Positions 1 through 8,425 are shown, counted from the stretch's first letter. The stretch is DNA of 27,434 nucleotides from CAYLOP01 sp964385305 (GCA_964385305.1 CAYLOP010000026.1:1-27434); one strand, 5' to 3'. Numbers and translations: made by a program. Notes: generated from the letters alone by a model not told the origin.

Positions 1-7
1 TGATGGT

Positions 8-622
8 TTATGCGATGCTGGATTCGTATATCCTGGATACCTCAGCCCAATTGATAACATTCCACCATGCTGCAATGAAATCTGGCCGACGGTTCTGATA
101 CTTCAGATAATACGCGTGCTCCCACACATCAAGCGTCAACATTGGATAGTATCCAATGCTCAGAGGTGTATCCTGATTGGAGGTTTTAAGAACTTTAAGA
201 CCCCCTTCCGCATCTGCGATCAACCACGCCCATCCACTTCCAAACTGTGTCGCGGCAGCCGATGAAAATTCGTCTTGAAAGAAGCTGAAATCCCCAAAAG
301 CTCTCTCAATCGCACGACCCAAAGGCCCGTCTGGCTCGCCACCGCCACCCGGTCCCATGATCCTCCAATAAAGATTGTGGTTCGCATATCCGCCGCCGTT
401 GTTGCGAACCGCAGTACGGATTTCCTCGGGTATGGCGTCTAAATCCGAGAGCACTTCCTCGATCGACTTGCTATGTAGCTCAGGGTAACCTTCGAGCGCA
501 GCGTTGGTTTTTTGGGTATACCCCGCATGGTGTTTCGAGTGATGGATCTCCATTGTTTGGGCATCGAGATATGGTTCGAGGGCATCATAAGAATACACAA
601 GATCGGGTAATTGATATGCCAT
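8..622 (-). CDS. sodA: Superoxide dismutase, Mn-type (Fe/Mn family)
   Basis: This enzyme converts superoxide to hydrogen peroxide and oxygen in the cytoplasm. The 204-residue length is normal for the family. The four metal ligands fit H27 (in EIHHSKHH), H82 (in ANHNLYW), D165 and H169 (in DVWEHAYY). Two signatures favour manganese over iron: the NNGGGYANH segment, where iron enzymes usually carry AQ, and the Gln in SNQDTPL, the MnSOD position for the outer-sphere glutamine. Cambialistic use of both metals cannot be excluded. The ATG at 620-622 is preceded by a strong GAGGAGG Shine-Dalgarno (minus strand). The gene stands alone on this strand, diverges from the EamA transporter gene, and has a near-consensus promoter about 95 nt upstream. 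A manganese exporter gene (mntP) lies about 17 kb away, but no functional link is visible. Confidence 0.97.
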   Translation of the reverse strand: MAYQLPDLVYSYDALEPYLDAQTMEIHHSKHHAGYTQKTNAALEGYPELHSKSIEEVLSDLDAIPEEIRTAVRNNGGGYANHNLYWRIMGPGGGGEPDGPLGRAIERAFGDFSFFQDEFSSAAATQFGSGWAWLIADAEGGLKVLKTSNQDTPLSIGYYPMLTLDVWEHAYYLKYQNRRPDFIAAWWNVINWAEVSRIYESSIA

Positions 623-715
623 AGATTTTCCTCCTCACTCTGTCGTAGAGGTCCGGGTTGACCCCCTATCCCAAATCAAGTACCATCGGCGGACACACGC
701 ACTACGATCAAAATT

Positions 716-745
716 ATTGTAGACTCCCGAATCCTTTTTTGTCAA
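716..745 (-). promoter_or_regulatory. sigma70-type promoter of the superoxide dismutase gene
   Basis: Read on the minus strand, a perfect -35 TTGACA (740-745) and a -10 TACAAT (716-721, five of six consensus bases) are separated by 18 nt. Transcription would start near 709, giving a leader of about 87 nt before the sodA ATG. The boxes lie inside the upstream open frame of the EamA gene, which argues that the EamA protein begins downstream of them. Confidence 0.75.
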
Positions 746-768
746 GCAAGATGCCAAATCGAGACAGA

Positions 769-1749
769 ATGGCCCCAAATCATAAGCAGAAACATAACAC
801 TCCGCCTTTCCCTCCCACAATCGTCCTGACGGTCGGGGTGGTGGCTTCCTCTACAGCATCGATCTTCATCCGCTTTGCTCAAAGCGAAGCACCTTCGCTT
901 GTTATCGCCGCGTATCGGCTCTGCCTGGCCACACTCATCCTTCTTCCAGTCCTATTGTCTCGCCATCGATCGGATCTACGAGATATGAGTCGAGGGGATG
1001 CCGCCTTCTCGATAGGGAGCGGCATCTTCCTTTCCATCCATTTTGCAACCTGGATATCATCTCTCGAATATACCAGCGTAGCGAGCTCGGTCGTGCTTGT
1101 TCAAACCGCTCCATTGTTCGTAACTTTGCTCGCGCCCATCCTGCTGCATGAACGACCGACAAAGATCATCCTTATCGGCTTGTGTCTGACGCTTCTCGGA
1201 AGCGTCGTTGTCGGAGCGAGCGACCTCTGCACATATGCCGAGGGCTTTCGCTGCCCTTCGCTGCATGAGCTTTTCAAAGGACCTGCCGTGAAAGGTGACT
1301 TGCTTGCGCTGGCTGGCGCATTCGCTGCCGCAGGCTACCTGCTTATTGGGCGGGTCGTGCGTAAACGTCTTGCACTGATCCCCTACATCACGCTAACCTA
1401 TGGCACAGCCGCCTGTGTACTGATCGCGCTGATGTTCCTGCGAGGGCATCAGCCGTTCGGCTACTCCCCAATAACCTACATATGGTTCATTCTGCTTGCC
1501 TTGCTACCACAGCTTTTGGCTCATTCCACATACAATTGGGCCTTACGCTATCTGCCTGCAGCAGTGGTATCCTTAACACTCCTAGGAGAACCTGTTGGGT
1601 CGACCATCTTGGCCTACTTCTTTTTATCCGAGATCCCGACTCTCCTCAAGCTGGCAGGTGCTGTGTTGATCCTGGTAGGGTTATCGATCGTCGCTCTAAA
1701 CCCTACAATCGGCATCCCAATTACGGAAACCACCGAGCCAGACATATAA
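769..1749 (+). CDS. EamA-family (DMT superfamily) transporter
   Basis: This is a predicted ten-helix inner-membrane permease of the drug/metabolite transporter superfamily, probably exporting a small metabolite; the substrate cannot be read from sequence. Two EamA repeats are visible. The first begins with the hydrophobic TIVLTVGVVASSTASIFIR segment and includes the AYRLCLATLILLP helix. The second starts near DLLALAGAFAAAGYLLIGR and ends with the typical LGEPVGSTILAYFFLSE and LAGAVLILVGL segments. The frame is open from a TTG at 658, but that part is polar, overlaps the sodA promoter and has no family counterpart, so I chose the ATG at 769 (326 residues, weak GAGA upstream); the ATG at 751 is an alternative. 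A weak plus-strand promoter is possible (TTGACC at 658-663, 17 nt, TACCAT at 681-686). The zinc-ribbon gene follows after 23 nt, suggesting co-transcription. Confidence 0.88.
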   Translation: MAPNHKQKHNTPPFPPTIVLTVGVVASSTASIFIRFAQSEAPSLVIAAYRLCLATLILLPVLLSRHRSDLRDMSRGDAAFSIGSGIFLSIHFATWISSLEYTSVASSVVLVQTAPLFVTLLAPILLHERPTKIILIGLCLTLLGSVVVGASDLCTYAEGFRCPSLHELFKGPAVKGDLLALAGAFAAAGYLLIGRVVRKRLALIPYITLTYGTAACVLIALMFLRGHQPFGYSPITYIWFILLALLPQLLAHSTYNWALRYLPAAVVSLTLLGEPVGSTILAYFFLSEIPTLLKLAGAVLILVGLSIVALNPTIGIPITETTEPDI

Positions 1750-1772
1750 ACCGGGATGCCTGGAGGTACATA

Positions 1773-1985
1773 ATGCAAATCCGATGTTATCGTTGCAATT
1801 GGAGCTTTGCCATTAAGCAAGATGAGATTCGATTTATCCTCGAGGCCTTGGAAGAAAGTGGCGGATCACACTATGACGCCCGCTGCCCAAGATGCCGCCG
1901 GACGACGAAAATTCCCATCGAGCAGTTGCGCCGTGCCGTGCCAGCAGCTACAGCTGAGGAAGGTCAGGAGGAGAAAGGGGAGTGA
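1773..1985 (+). CDS. Small zinc-ribbon protein, conserved hypothetical type
   Basis: This 70-residue protein has two CxxC knuckles, C5-Y-R-C8 and C38-P-R-C41, spaced as in a zinc ribbon. A helix-prone, acidic segment (QDEIRFILEALEESGG) lies between them, and a charged, Glu-rich tail ends the protein. The second knuckle and the basic RRTTKIPIEQLRR stretch could bind nucleic acid or a protein partner, but no function can be assigned. The ATG at 1773 has a good GGAGG Shine-Dalgarno (1762-1766) and lies 23 nt behind the EamA stop codon, so the two are probably co-transcribed. The frame is open further upstream, but only in the shadow of EamA. The 3' end overlaps a possible micro-ORF. I recall similar short CxxC proteins annotated as hypothetical in Chloroflexota, which is memory and not a search. 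Confidence 0.75.
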   Translation: MQIRCYRCNWSFAIKQDEIRFILEALEESGGSHYDARCPRCRRTTKIPIEQLRRAVPAATAEEGQEEKGE

Positions 1986-2080
1986 ACACACCGCGGAAAC
2001 GCCCTCTCCAGCATCCCAATGTCGATGTGTCTTCGCAGCTTATTCGTCCTAAGGATGTGGTTTATTTCACCCGGCAATAA
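1982..2080 (+). CDS. Possible 32-residue micro-ORF coupled to the zinc-ribbon gene
   Basis: A GTG at 1982 overlaps the zinc-ribbon stop codon (GTGA arrangement) and is preceded by an AGGAGG and a GGGG stretch, a very strong ribosome-binding context. It reads 32 codons to TAA at 2078-2080. The predicted peptide is basic at the start (NTPRKRPLQHPN) and ends in DVVYFTRQ; no domain is recognised. The overlap and purine-rich upstream sequence favour translational coupling, but the purines also encode the Glu/Gly-rich tail of the zinc-ribbon protein, so the signal may be accidental. Confidence 0.35.
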   Translation: MNTPRKRPLQHPNVDVSSQLIRPKDVVYFTRQ

Positions 2081-2371
2081 CTATTCCGATACATGTGAGG
2101 GGACACCTTGATCCAACATGAATCAAGGTAAAGGAGAATTCCCTGCACCACAATCGAGAGAGTTCAAACGGCAATATCCTTTATGTCTGTTGGGAGCGTC
2201 AGAGGGAAGATAATCAACCTTCCACACTGCATTACATACCACGGCCGACCAGGTTCAGTGAACGGGATAGGTTAGTTCGCTTCCAGATGCCAGCCCACAA
2301 CCGAAGCAGGTAGTGACCTGCTTGCCTACGAGTCAAACTGCATAGTTTCCTCAACCATTCCGGAGGGACCC
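2081..2371. other. Intergenic region with two perfect small hairpins
   Basis: No gene is apparent. A 7-bp inverted repeat (CCTTGAT / ATCAAGG, 2106-2112 and 2122-2128, 9-nt loop) lies just behind the micro-ORF without a T-run. An 8-bp perfect repeat with a four-base loop (2304-2323) lies 48 nt before the sulfurtransferase ATG. I could not pick a confident promoter. Confidence 0.5.
2304..2323. repeat. Perfect 8-bp hairpin, AGTG loop, upstream of the sulfurtransferase gene
   Basis: AAGCAGGT (2304-2311) and ACCTGCTT (2316-2323) are exact reverse complements around the loop AGTG. It may be an operator, a leader hairpin or part of a terminator; no T-run follows on either side. Confidence 0.5.
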
Positions 2372-3226
2372 ATGGAATACAGAACACTTATATCAACCCA
2401 GGAATTGTACGCCCACTTGGATGATGCAAATTGGGCTTTGTTCGATTGTCGCTTCGATCTCACAGATCCCGACTTAGGAGAAAGACAGTACCTTCAAGCA
2501 CATATCCCCAGAGCGGTGTATGCGCATCTCGATCACGACTTATCAACCAAACCAACTGGGCTTAACGGGCGACATCCCCTCCCTACTGTCGAAGAGCTTG
2601 AGGAACGCTTCAGCCGCATGGGGATCGACAGCGAAGTTCAAGTTGTGGCTTATGATGCCCGAGGCGGCGGTTTTGCGGTGCGTTTGTGGTGGACTCTTCG
2701 GTATCTGGGGCATGATGCCGTAGCCGTACTTGATGGGGGTTATCCTGCTTGGGTTGATGCTGGCTTCGCTATGGAATCTGGCGAAGAGCGTCGATCTCGA
2801 CGGGAATTCCAAGCCAAGCCACGTACAGGATGGATCGCAAGCTTGAGCGAGGTTGAAACCATAGGAAACTCAAAAGATAAGCTTCTCATCGATGCACGCG
2901 CACCGGAACGATATCGCGGCGAGATGGAACCCCTTGATCCGGTCGCCGGTCATATCCCCGGCGCTCGCAACCGTTTCTGGCAGAAGAACCTCGGGGAGGA
3001 TGGGTATTTTCTCCCCATCCCCGAGCTCCGTTCGCAGTTCTCGGCGCTCCTGGGGGATACACCGCCTCAGAATGTGATCTGGTATTGCGGATCGGGTGTC
3101 ACTTCGTGCCATAACATCTTTGCGATGCTGCATGCCGGGATGGGCGAAGCGCGGCTCTATCCCGGTTCCTGGTCGGAGTGGTGTGCGGATCCCGCCCGTC
3201 CTATCGGGCTAGGCGAAGAACCCTAG
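2372..3226 (+). CDS. Two-domain rhodanese, 3-mercaptopyruvate sulfurtransferase type
   Basis: This cytoplasmic enzyme transfers sulfane sulfur from 3-mercaptopyruvate or thiosulfate to a thiol or cyanide acceptor. The 284-residue length and tandem rhodanese folds match SseA/MST proteins. The N-terminal inactive domain (about 1-130) includes FDCRFDL, the conserved GRHPLP segment and AYDARGGGFAVRLWW. The C-terminal catalytic domain (about 150-275) has the LIDARAPERYRGE motif, GHIPGARN, and the active-site loop CGSGVTSC with catalytic C239. The CGSGVT loop resembles mercaptopyruvate enzymes rather than the CRKGVT loop of thiosulfate sulfurtransferases, so the former substrate is more likely. The ATG at 2372 follows GGAGG at 2361-2365. 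The gene is flanked by a long upstream gap and the GH38 gene 85 nt downstream, so it is probably monocistronic. Confidence 0.93.
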   Translation: MEYRTLISTQELYAHLDDANWALFDCRFDLTDPDLGERQYLQAHIPRAVYAHLDHDLSTKPTGLNGRHPLPTVEELEERFSRMGIDSEVQVVAYDARGGGFAVRLWWTLRYLGHDAVAVLDGGYPAWVDAGFAMESGEERRSRREFQAKPRTGWIASLSEVETIGNSKDKLLIDARAPERYRGEMEPLDPVAGHIPGARNRFWQKNLGEDGYFLPIPELRSQFSALLGDTPPQNVIWYCGSGVTSCHNIFAMLHAGMGEARLYPGSWSEWCADPARPIGLGEEP

Positions 3227-3311
3227 TGGGAGAGTGGGCAGGTATACTGAAAGCTGTTCGTCGTAGGATTAAACGTCTACAAACGCGCTCAGGGTCATAA
3301 CACAGCGAGCT

Positions 3312-6191
3312 ATGACTAAACAGAGAAATGAGCCAATGACAACATTGCACCTTGTCCCTCATACTCATTGGGATCGTGAATGGTACCAACCCTTTCAGTT
3401 GTTCAGGCTCAAGCTTGTGCATCTGATCGATGTCTTGTTGGACATCCTCGAACAAGATCCGGGATTCACCCACTTTACACTCGATGGGCAGACGGTCGTC
3501 CTCGAAGATTACCTCGAGGTCCGACCTGAGCGGACAGACGATCTTAAGCAGCGCGTTCAGTCTGGCCGTCTCATCATCGGTCCATGGTATGTCTTGCCGG
3601 ATGAGTTCCTCGTCAGTCCAGAGTCGATCGTACGCAATCTCCATCGAGGCAACTCGATCTGCAATCAATTCGGGAGGCGAATGGATGTCGGCTATCTCCC
3701 CGATCCCTTTGGGCATATCGGCCAGATGCCACAAATCCTGCAGGGTTTCGGGATCGGGTCGGCAGCCTTCCGGCGCGGTTTGGCGGATGAATGCTGTGAA
3801 TTGGTATGGCAGGCGCCGGATGGCTCCCGCATCCTCGCGCTCTATCTGCGCGATGGCTATGACAACGCCGCGCGCATGCCCACGGTGCCATCCACATTTG
3901 CCACCCACCTTCAAGATCTCGTCAACTCCCTCAAACCTCACAGCGCCGTCTCGCACATCCTCCTTCTCAATGGTACTGACCACCACGAGCCGCAACCTGA
4001 GATTCCATCCCTTGTAGCATCCACATCACTGGTGAATGATGAACTTGTCATTTCAAGTCTGTCCGCGTATGCGAGCGCTGTAATGGAAGAGATCGCTTCG
4101 CGGAAATTGGAATTACCCATCGTATACGGCGAACTCCGTAACCCTAAGCGACATCACCTTCTCGCTGGTGTACTCTCCAGCCGAGTCGGCATAAAGCAGC
4201 GTAATCATACCTGTGAGACGCTGCTTGAACGCTGGGCAGAACCCTTCTCCGCATGGGCGGAGATCCTGCTCGCGGATCAAGCCGACCGCACCGTGTGGAC
4301 CGGTCACCTCGCCACACCGCGCCTCCGACGCCCCACTTCGTTCATAAAGGAAGCGTGGCGACAGCTCCTGCTTTGCCACCCGCACGACTCCATCTGCGGT
4401 TGCTCGATCGATCAAGTGCATGAGGAGATGCACTCACGCTTCGACCAAGTCGAGCAGATCGGTGAGGAGATCGTCCGCCAAAGTCTGACTGCTCTCGCAT
4501 CTGTCGTCGATACATCATCGTCCGAATCACAAGGCGCACGCAGCGCGCTCGTTGTTTTCAATCCTGACCCGTTTGAGCGAAGCGATATTGCACGGGTGGA
4601 ATTGGAATTAGCCGCTGGTCTTGAACCATTTGAGTTAATCGACGAAGAGGGACGCACCATCCCCTACAGCATTCTGGATTGTCGGACGCGATCCCTCGCC
4701 GACATGGAGCTCGATGCCGAAGGCTTGCAGGCCATGCTCGCGATGGTGCAGGATGGCGAGATCATGAACCTCGCCATCCAAGACGTTGCCATCGTATCCC
4801 ACACGGATAAAATCTTGATCGACATCGTCCTTGCCGAGAACGCCGAGCCCAATTATGCGATCGCCGAGCGTGGTCTTAAAGAGGTGCAGACCTTGTTGGA
4901 AGATGGCCAGTATACGGCATTCCGGATCCTGGCACGCTTTGCATCCGAACTGACCATCGAGTTTTCCGCACCCCATGTCCCCGCTCACGGCTATCGAACG
5001 TTTGGACTTAGAGCAGCATCACGAGGTCCGAAAACCACACAGATCGATGATGGTCGCAGCATTGAAAATGAAACCATTCGTGTTGAGGCGGGTGCTGATG
5101 GCACCTTAACCCTGGTCGATCTCCAAAGCCAAGCGGAATACGCCGGTTTACTGTGTTTCCGGGATGAAGCCGATCGCGGTGACAGTTATACCTTCTGCCC
5201 ACTACCAGACGACACACCCATCGAGACTGTCCATGAAGCCCCACAGGTTATGCGACGCATCGAAGAGTGCACCCAGACGCTCGAATTCCGTTTGTGCTTA
5301 AATATCCCTGTATCCCTAACACCAGACAGGCGCGAGAGATCAGCCGAAACGGTCGAATTGCCGATACGGGTACTCGCTATGCTTCACCGCGGGGTCCCTC
5401 GCCTTGACCTTGAGATCCATCTTGAAAATTCAGCCTGCGACCACCGGCTCCTAGCTGTTTTCCCACTTCCCTTCGAAGTTACAGAGGCGGCATTCGACGG
5501 CCATTACCAAATCGTCCTTCGCCCCACAAAAGCTGTTCAAGGAGAGCCCGACTGGGCTGAGCAACCTGCCCAAGAAAATCCCATGCGCGCTTTCATCGCC
5601 GCCGATCAGAACTCCCGAGGGCTGATGGTCGCGGCGCGAGGCTTGCGAGAGGGTCGGGTTGACGAAAAGAACAAGATCGCACTAACGCTTCTTCGATGCT
5701 TTGGGTGGCTCTCCCGCAACGATTTGGCTACACGCAAAGGAGGCGCCGGACCTCAGCTCCCCGTCCCAGGCGGTCAACAACTTGGAAAGCATACCTTCAA
5801 CATCAGTGTGATCCCCTACCAGTCCGATCTGCTGGTCGCGCGCCAACATGCAGAAGCGTTTCAATCCCCACTGAGAGCTCAAGGCACCACGTTGCACAAA
5901 GGCAAGCTCCCATCCAAGGCTTCTCTCTTATCGATCCATCCCAACACAATTGCATTAACGGCTGTGAAAATAGCTGAAGATGAACGGGGGATGATCGTGC
6001 GATGCGTGAATCTCAACCGAGATGCTGAGGGGATGGAACTGCGATCCTTGCTGCCGTTATCCGCTGCCTATCGCGTGCGCATCGATGAAACCAAGCTTGA
6101 TGAACTCGAGATCGATGGGAATCACATTCTTCACCTTCAACTCCGCCCAAATGAGATCGTCACGCTTCGCCTCCTGCCCGTATCCCTCTAA
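3312..6191 (+). CDS. Glycoside hydrolase family 38 alpha-mannosidase
   Basis: This large enzyme (959 residues) removes alpha-linked mannose residues from mannans, glycans or mannosyl-glycerate. The N-terminal catalytic domain is clear. HTHWDREWYQPF near residue 17 supplies likely zinc ligands H19 and D21. YLPDPFGHIGQMPQI contains the probable catalytic nucleophile and zinc ligand D131. CHPHDSICGCSIDQVHEEM supplies the probable fourth zinc ligand H358. The remaining residues form the helical and beta-sandwich domains, ending in LQLRPNEIVTLRLLP, typical of bacterial GH38 proteins such as MngB. No signal peptide is visible, so the enzyme is probably cytoplasmic and acts on imported oligosaccharides. 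The ATG at 3312 has a poor ribosome-binding site; M9 (3336), just before the conserved TLHLVPHTHWD, is an equally reasonable start. No sugar transporter or regulator lies beside it, so the substrate stays open. Confidence 0.93.
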   Translation: MTKQRNEPMTTLHLVPHTHWDREWYQPFQLFRLKLVHLIDVLLDILEQDPGFTHFTLDGQTVVLEDYLEVRPERTDDLKQRVQSGRLIIGPWYVLPDEFLVSPESIVRNLHRGNSICNQFGRRMDVGYLPDPFGHIGQMPQILQGFGIGSAAFRRGLADECCELVWQAPDGSRILALYLRDGYDNAARMPTVPSTFATHLQDLVNSLKPHSAVSHILLLNGTDHHEPQPEIPSLVASTSLVNDELVISSLSAYASAVMEEIASRKLELPIVYGELRNPKRHHLLAGVLSSRVGIKQRNHTCETLLERWAEPFSAWAEILLADQADRTVWTGHLATPRLRRPTSFIKEAWRQLLLCHPHDSICGCSIDQVHEEMHSRFDQVEQIGEEIVRQSLTALASVVDTSSSESQGARSALVVFNPDPFERSDIARVELELAAGLEPFELIDEEGRTIPYSILDCRTRSLADMELDAEGLQAMLAMVQDGEIMNLAIQDVAIVSHTDKILIDIVLAENAEPNYAIAERGLKEVQTLLEDGQYTAFRILARFASELTIEFSAPHVPAHGYRTFGLRAASRGPKTTQIDDGRSIENETIRVEAGADGTLTLVDLQSQAEYAGLLCFRDEADRGDSYTFCPLPDDTPIETVHEAPQVMRRIEECTQTLEFRLCLNIPVSLTPDRRERSAETVELPIRVLAMLHRGVPRLDLEIHLENSACDHRLLAVFPLPFEVTEAAFDGHYQIVLRPTKAVQGEPDWAEQPAQENPMRAFIAADQNSRGLMVAARGLREGRVDEKNKIALTLLRCFGWLSRNDLATRKGGAGPQLPVPGGQQLGKHTFNISVIPYQSDLLVARQHAEAFQSPLRAQGTTLHKGKLPSKASLLSIHPNTIALTAVKIAEDERGMIVRCVNLNRDAEGMELRSLLPLSAAYRVRIDETKLDELEIDGNHILHLQLRPNEIVTLRLLPVSL

Positions 6192-6477
6192 GCACGCCAA
6201 ATCAACGCATCGCTCCCTCATCTCCTTACGAAGTAGGCGTAATGCTCCCTGCTCTCAATCACCTAGGAACCCTGGGACAGTCATAGATGTGCCCATTTAA
6301 TAGGTCCACCGCCCCCGCAAAAATGCATAAGACCGACAGACATCATCGGCAGTGTGGGCTTGAGAAAAGGGGTATGGAGCAGATTCACCACGATAGAGAA
6401 GGTATTCAAGGGTAGTGCGCGTTGTATCCGGTCGCTTTGCTGGGTATATTCCAGCGGATGCATAAGGGTAAATTCAA
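6192..6477. other. Convergent intergenic region between the GH38 gene and nadD
   Basis: No convincing gene or terminator is seen between these converging genes. A 66-codon minus-strand frame (6281-6481) opens with a TTG overlapping the nadD stop codon, which could suggest coupling. It has no Shine-Dalgarno and no recognisable domain, so I do not call it. Confidence 0.5.
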
Positions 6478-7101
6478 TCAAGCAGAGGGGATGGCTGCAT
6501 GGCGATAGAGCCTGGATTGATCGATGATATCGGCAACGGCACGCGGGACAAGGTGGCGGAATGCTTCTCCATCTCGGACGCGGCGCCGGATCTCACGGCT
6601 TGAGCATGCGATGAGCGGGGCTTCGAAGAAACGCGCCTTGGCACGGATTCCAGGGAGGATCCTTTCGAGTGCGTCTAAATCCACTTCGACTTCTGGCCTG
6701 CGCATCACACCAAGCGCTTCGCATACCTCAAGGAATCGTTGTGGCTCATGCCAGGTGGGCAAGTCTCGTAGTGAATCCTCTCCCATGAGGTAGAGAAAGT
6801 CACCCCCAGGGTCACGCTCCTTTAACCAGCGCATTGTATCGAGTGCGAAGTGTGGACCTGGGCGATCGATATCCGCCTTGGAGAGTTCAAACCTCGGATC
6901 TTCACCGATCGTCGCCTCCACCATCGCCACCCGGGCCGCAAGAGGTGTGATCGGTACGCCCGGTTTATGCGGGGGCAGTGCGGTTACGACCCATAAAACT
7001 TTCTCCAGCCCAAGGGCGATACTGGCTGAGGTTGCCAGATTCAGATGCCCATAATGTGGGGGGTCGAAAGTTCCGCCGAAAACGCCGATTAATCCAGCCA
7101 T
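6478..7101 (-). CDS. nadD: Nicotinate-nucleotide adenylyltransferase
   Basis: NadD transfers AMP from ATP to nicotinate mononucleotide, giving deamido-NAD in the NAD biosynthesis pathway. The 207-residue protein carries the nucleotidyltransferase signature GGTFDPPHYGH near residue 9 (HxGH at H16-H19), ALPPHKPG for substrate binding, a FLYLMGEDSL segment matching the family G-x-D region, and CSSREIRRRVRDG corresponding to the ISSTxIR motif. The start ATG lies inside the end of obgE (13-nt overlap), which indicates translational coupling and co-transcription. The obg-nadD order is common in bacteria. It faces away from rex, whose product senses the NADH/NAD+ ratio, but no Rex control of nadD beyond the shared upstream region can be shown. 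Confidence 0.97.
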   Translation of the reverse strand: MAGLIGVFGGTFDPPHYGHLNLATSASIALGLEKVLWVVTALPPHKPGVPITPLAARVAMVEATIGEDPRFELSKADIDRPGPHFALDTMRWLKERDPGGDFLYLMGEDSLRDLPTWHEPQRFLEVCEALGVMRRPEVEVDLDALERILPGIRAKARFFEAPLIACSSREIRRRVRDGEAFRHLVPRAVADIIDQSRLYRHAAIPSA

Positions 7102-8354
7102 TCGAGCTCATACTCTCCGATATGCACGGTATCGCCAGAGCGCGCACCAGCCTCGCGCAACGCAGCTTCAATCCCCAAGCGTGCAAGGAGCCCCTGGAAA
7201 CGTCTTACAGCTTCGTCATATTCCCAGTAAGTCATCTCAGCAGCTCGTTCCACGGCCTTCCCAACGACCCGCCAAGATCCATCGGGATCTCGTGTGATCT
7301 TAAAATCGGTGGGGGCTTCTTCCGGCCGGTAAACGGGGATTTCATCCTCAAGAACAGGTTGCGGTTCAGCTTCCTGTAAAGCTTGATAAGCGGCAAAGAG
7401 CACCTCACGCAATCCTTGGCGCGCAAGGGCTGATATCGGCAGGACACGGTGTCCGAGTTGCCGAAAAGACTCTTCTAACGCAGGCCAGCGCGTTTGAACC
7501 TCTGGGAGGTCGAGTTTATTCATTGCCACCACTTGCGGTTTCTCTTTTAGTGCCGTATCGAACAGCGCCAACTCTGAATTGATCTGCGAGAAATCGCTCA
7601 GTGGATCTATGGACGCACCATCGATCAGGTGGATGAGAACACGTGTGCGTTGGACATGCCGTAAAAAGGAAAAACCCAACCCTGCTCCTTCATGCGCACC
7701 TTCGATAAGCCCAGGGATATCTGCCAACACGAGTATGATCTCATCACCGAGATCAGCGACCCCAAGATTGGGTTGGAGCGTTGTGAAGGGATAGGATGCG
7801 ATCTTAGGACGGGCATCGGTTACAGCTGCGAGGAACGTGGATTTACCCGCATTAGGCACACCCACAATCCCCACATCTGCGATCAGACGCAATTCCAGCG
7901 AAATCCATAGCTCCTCCCCTGGCGCACCTTTTTCCGCCATTCGAGGCGCTTGATTGCGTGAGGTCGCAAAACGTGCATTGCCACGCCCCCCACGACCGCC
8001 CTTACAAAGCCGAAGGCGTTGACCCGGTTGAACTAGATCCCCTAAGATCTCCCCCGTATTATCGTTTCGCACAACCGTTCCCGGCGGCACAGGGATGATG
8101 ATATCTGCGCCATTACGACCGGTTTTGTTGCTGCCCCCACCTCTGCCTCCTGGTTCGGCAAGATATTTTCTCTTGCGGCGGAAGGCGGAGAGCGTATTCA
8201 ACTTCGGCTCAACGAGAAAGATCGCGTCGCCGCCCTTTCCGCCATCACCGCCATCAGGGCCGCCACGTGGGACATACTTTTCTCGTCGAAAATGGACCGC
8301 GCCTGCTCCACCGCGGCCGGAAGCGACGAATATTCTCGCCTCATCAAAGAACAT
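7089..8354 (-). CDS. obgE: GTPase Obg/CgtA
   Basis: Obg is an essential GTPase that associates with the 50S ribosomal subunit and helps its assembly, also linking growth to stress. All three domains are present. The glycine-rich Obg fold spans about 1-158 (SGRGGAGAVHFRREK, GGDGGKGGDAI and the later GGRGGRGN repeats). The G domain spans about 159-330 (P-loop GVPNAGKST, DIPGLIEGAHEGAGLG switch II, NKLD, ISAL). The C-terminal OCT domain runs from about 345, including WRVVGKAVERAAEMTYWEYDEA. The 421-residue length is usual. The ATG at 8352-8354 has only a weak GGTGCGGG upstream. The gene is the first of the obg-nadD operon and shares its upstream region with the divergent rex gene; a minus-strand -10 hexamer lies in the symmetric repeat at 8393-8418. 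Confidence 0.98.
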   Translation of the reverse strand: MFFDEARIFVASGRGGAGAVHFRREKYVPRGGPDGGDGGKGGDAIFLVEPKLNTLSAFRRKRKYLAEPGGRGGGSNKTGRNGADIIIPVPPGTVVRNDNTGEILGDLVQPGQRLRLCKGGRGGRGNARFATSRNQAPRMAEKGAPGEELWISLELRLIADVGIVGVPNAGKSTFLAAVTDARPKIASYPFTTLQPNLGVADLGDEIILVLADIPGLIEGAHEGAGLGFSFLRHVQRTRVLIHLIDGASIDPLSDFSQINSELALFDTALKEKPQVVAMNKLDLPEVQTRWPALEESFRQLGHRVLPISALARQGLREVLFAAYQALQEAEPQPVLEDEIPVYRPEEAPTDFKITRDPDGSWRVVGKAVERAAEMTYWEYDEAVRRFQGLLARLGIEAALREAGARSGDTVHIGEYELEWLD

Positions 8355-8392
8355 CCCGCACCATTTTATTCCCGAATATTAATACACCCTCA

Positions 8393-8418
8393 TGATTATA
8401 CCTTGCGCCCTATAATCA
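8393..8418. promoter_or_regulatory. Inverted repeat placing a -10 box on each strand between obgE and rex
   Basis: TGATTATA (8393-8400) and TATAATCA (8411-8418) are perfect reverse complements around a 10-nt spacer. Each arm contains TATAAT, one reading toward rex (8411-8416) and one toward obgE (8395-8400 on the minus strand). No good -35 hexamer is seen at the usual distance for either. It could be a pair of divergent promoters, an operator or a chance palindrome. Confidence 0.5.
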
Positions 8419-8425
8419 GATAAAT

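Noticed and set aside
3201..3995. 264-codon minus-strand frame
   Set aside because: It lies almost wholly antisense to the GH38 catalytic domain, whose motifs are unmistakable, and shows no domain of its own.
6281..6481. 66-codon frame whose TTG overlaps the nadD stop
   Set aside because: No Shine-Dalgarno, no domain, unusual composition; the overlap alone is weak evidence.
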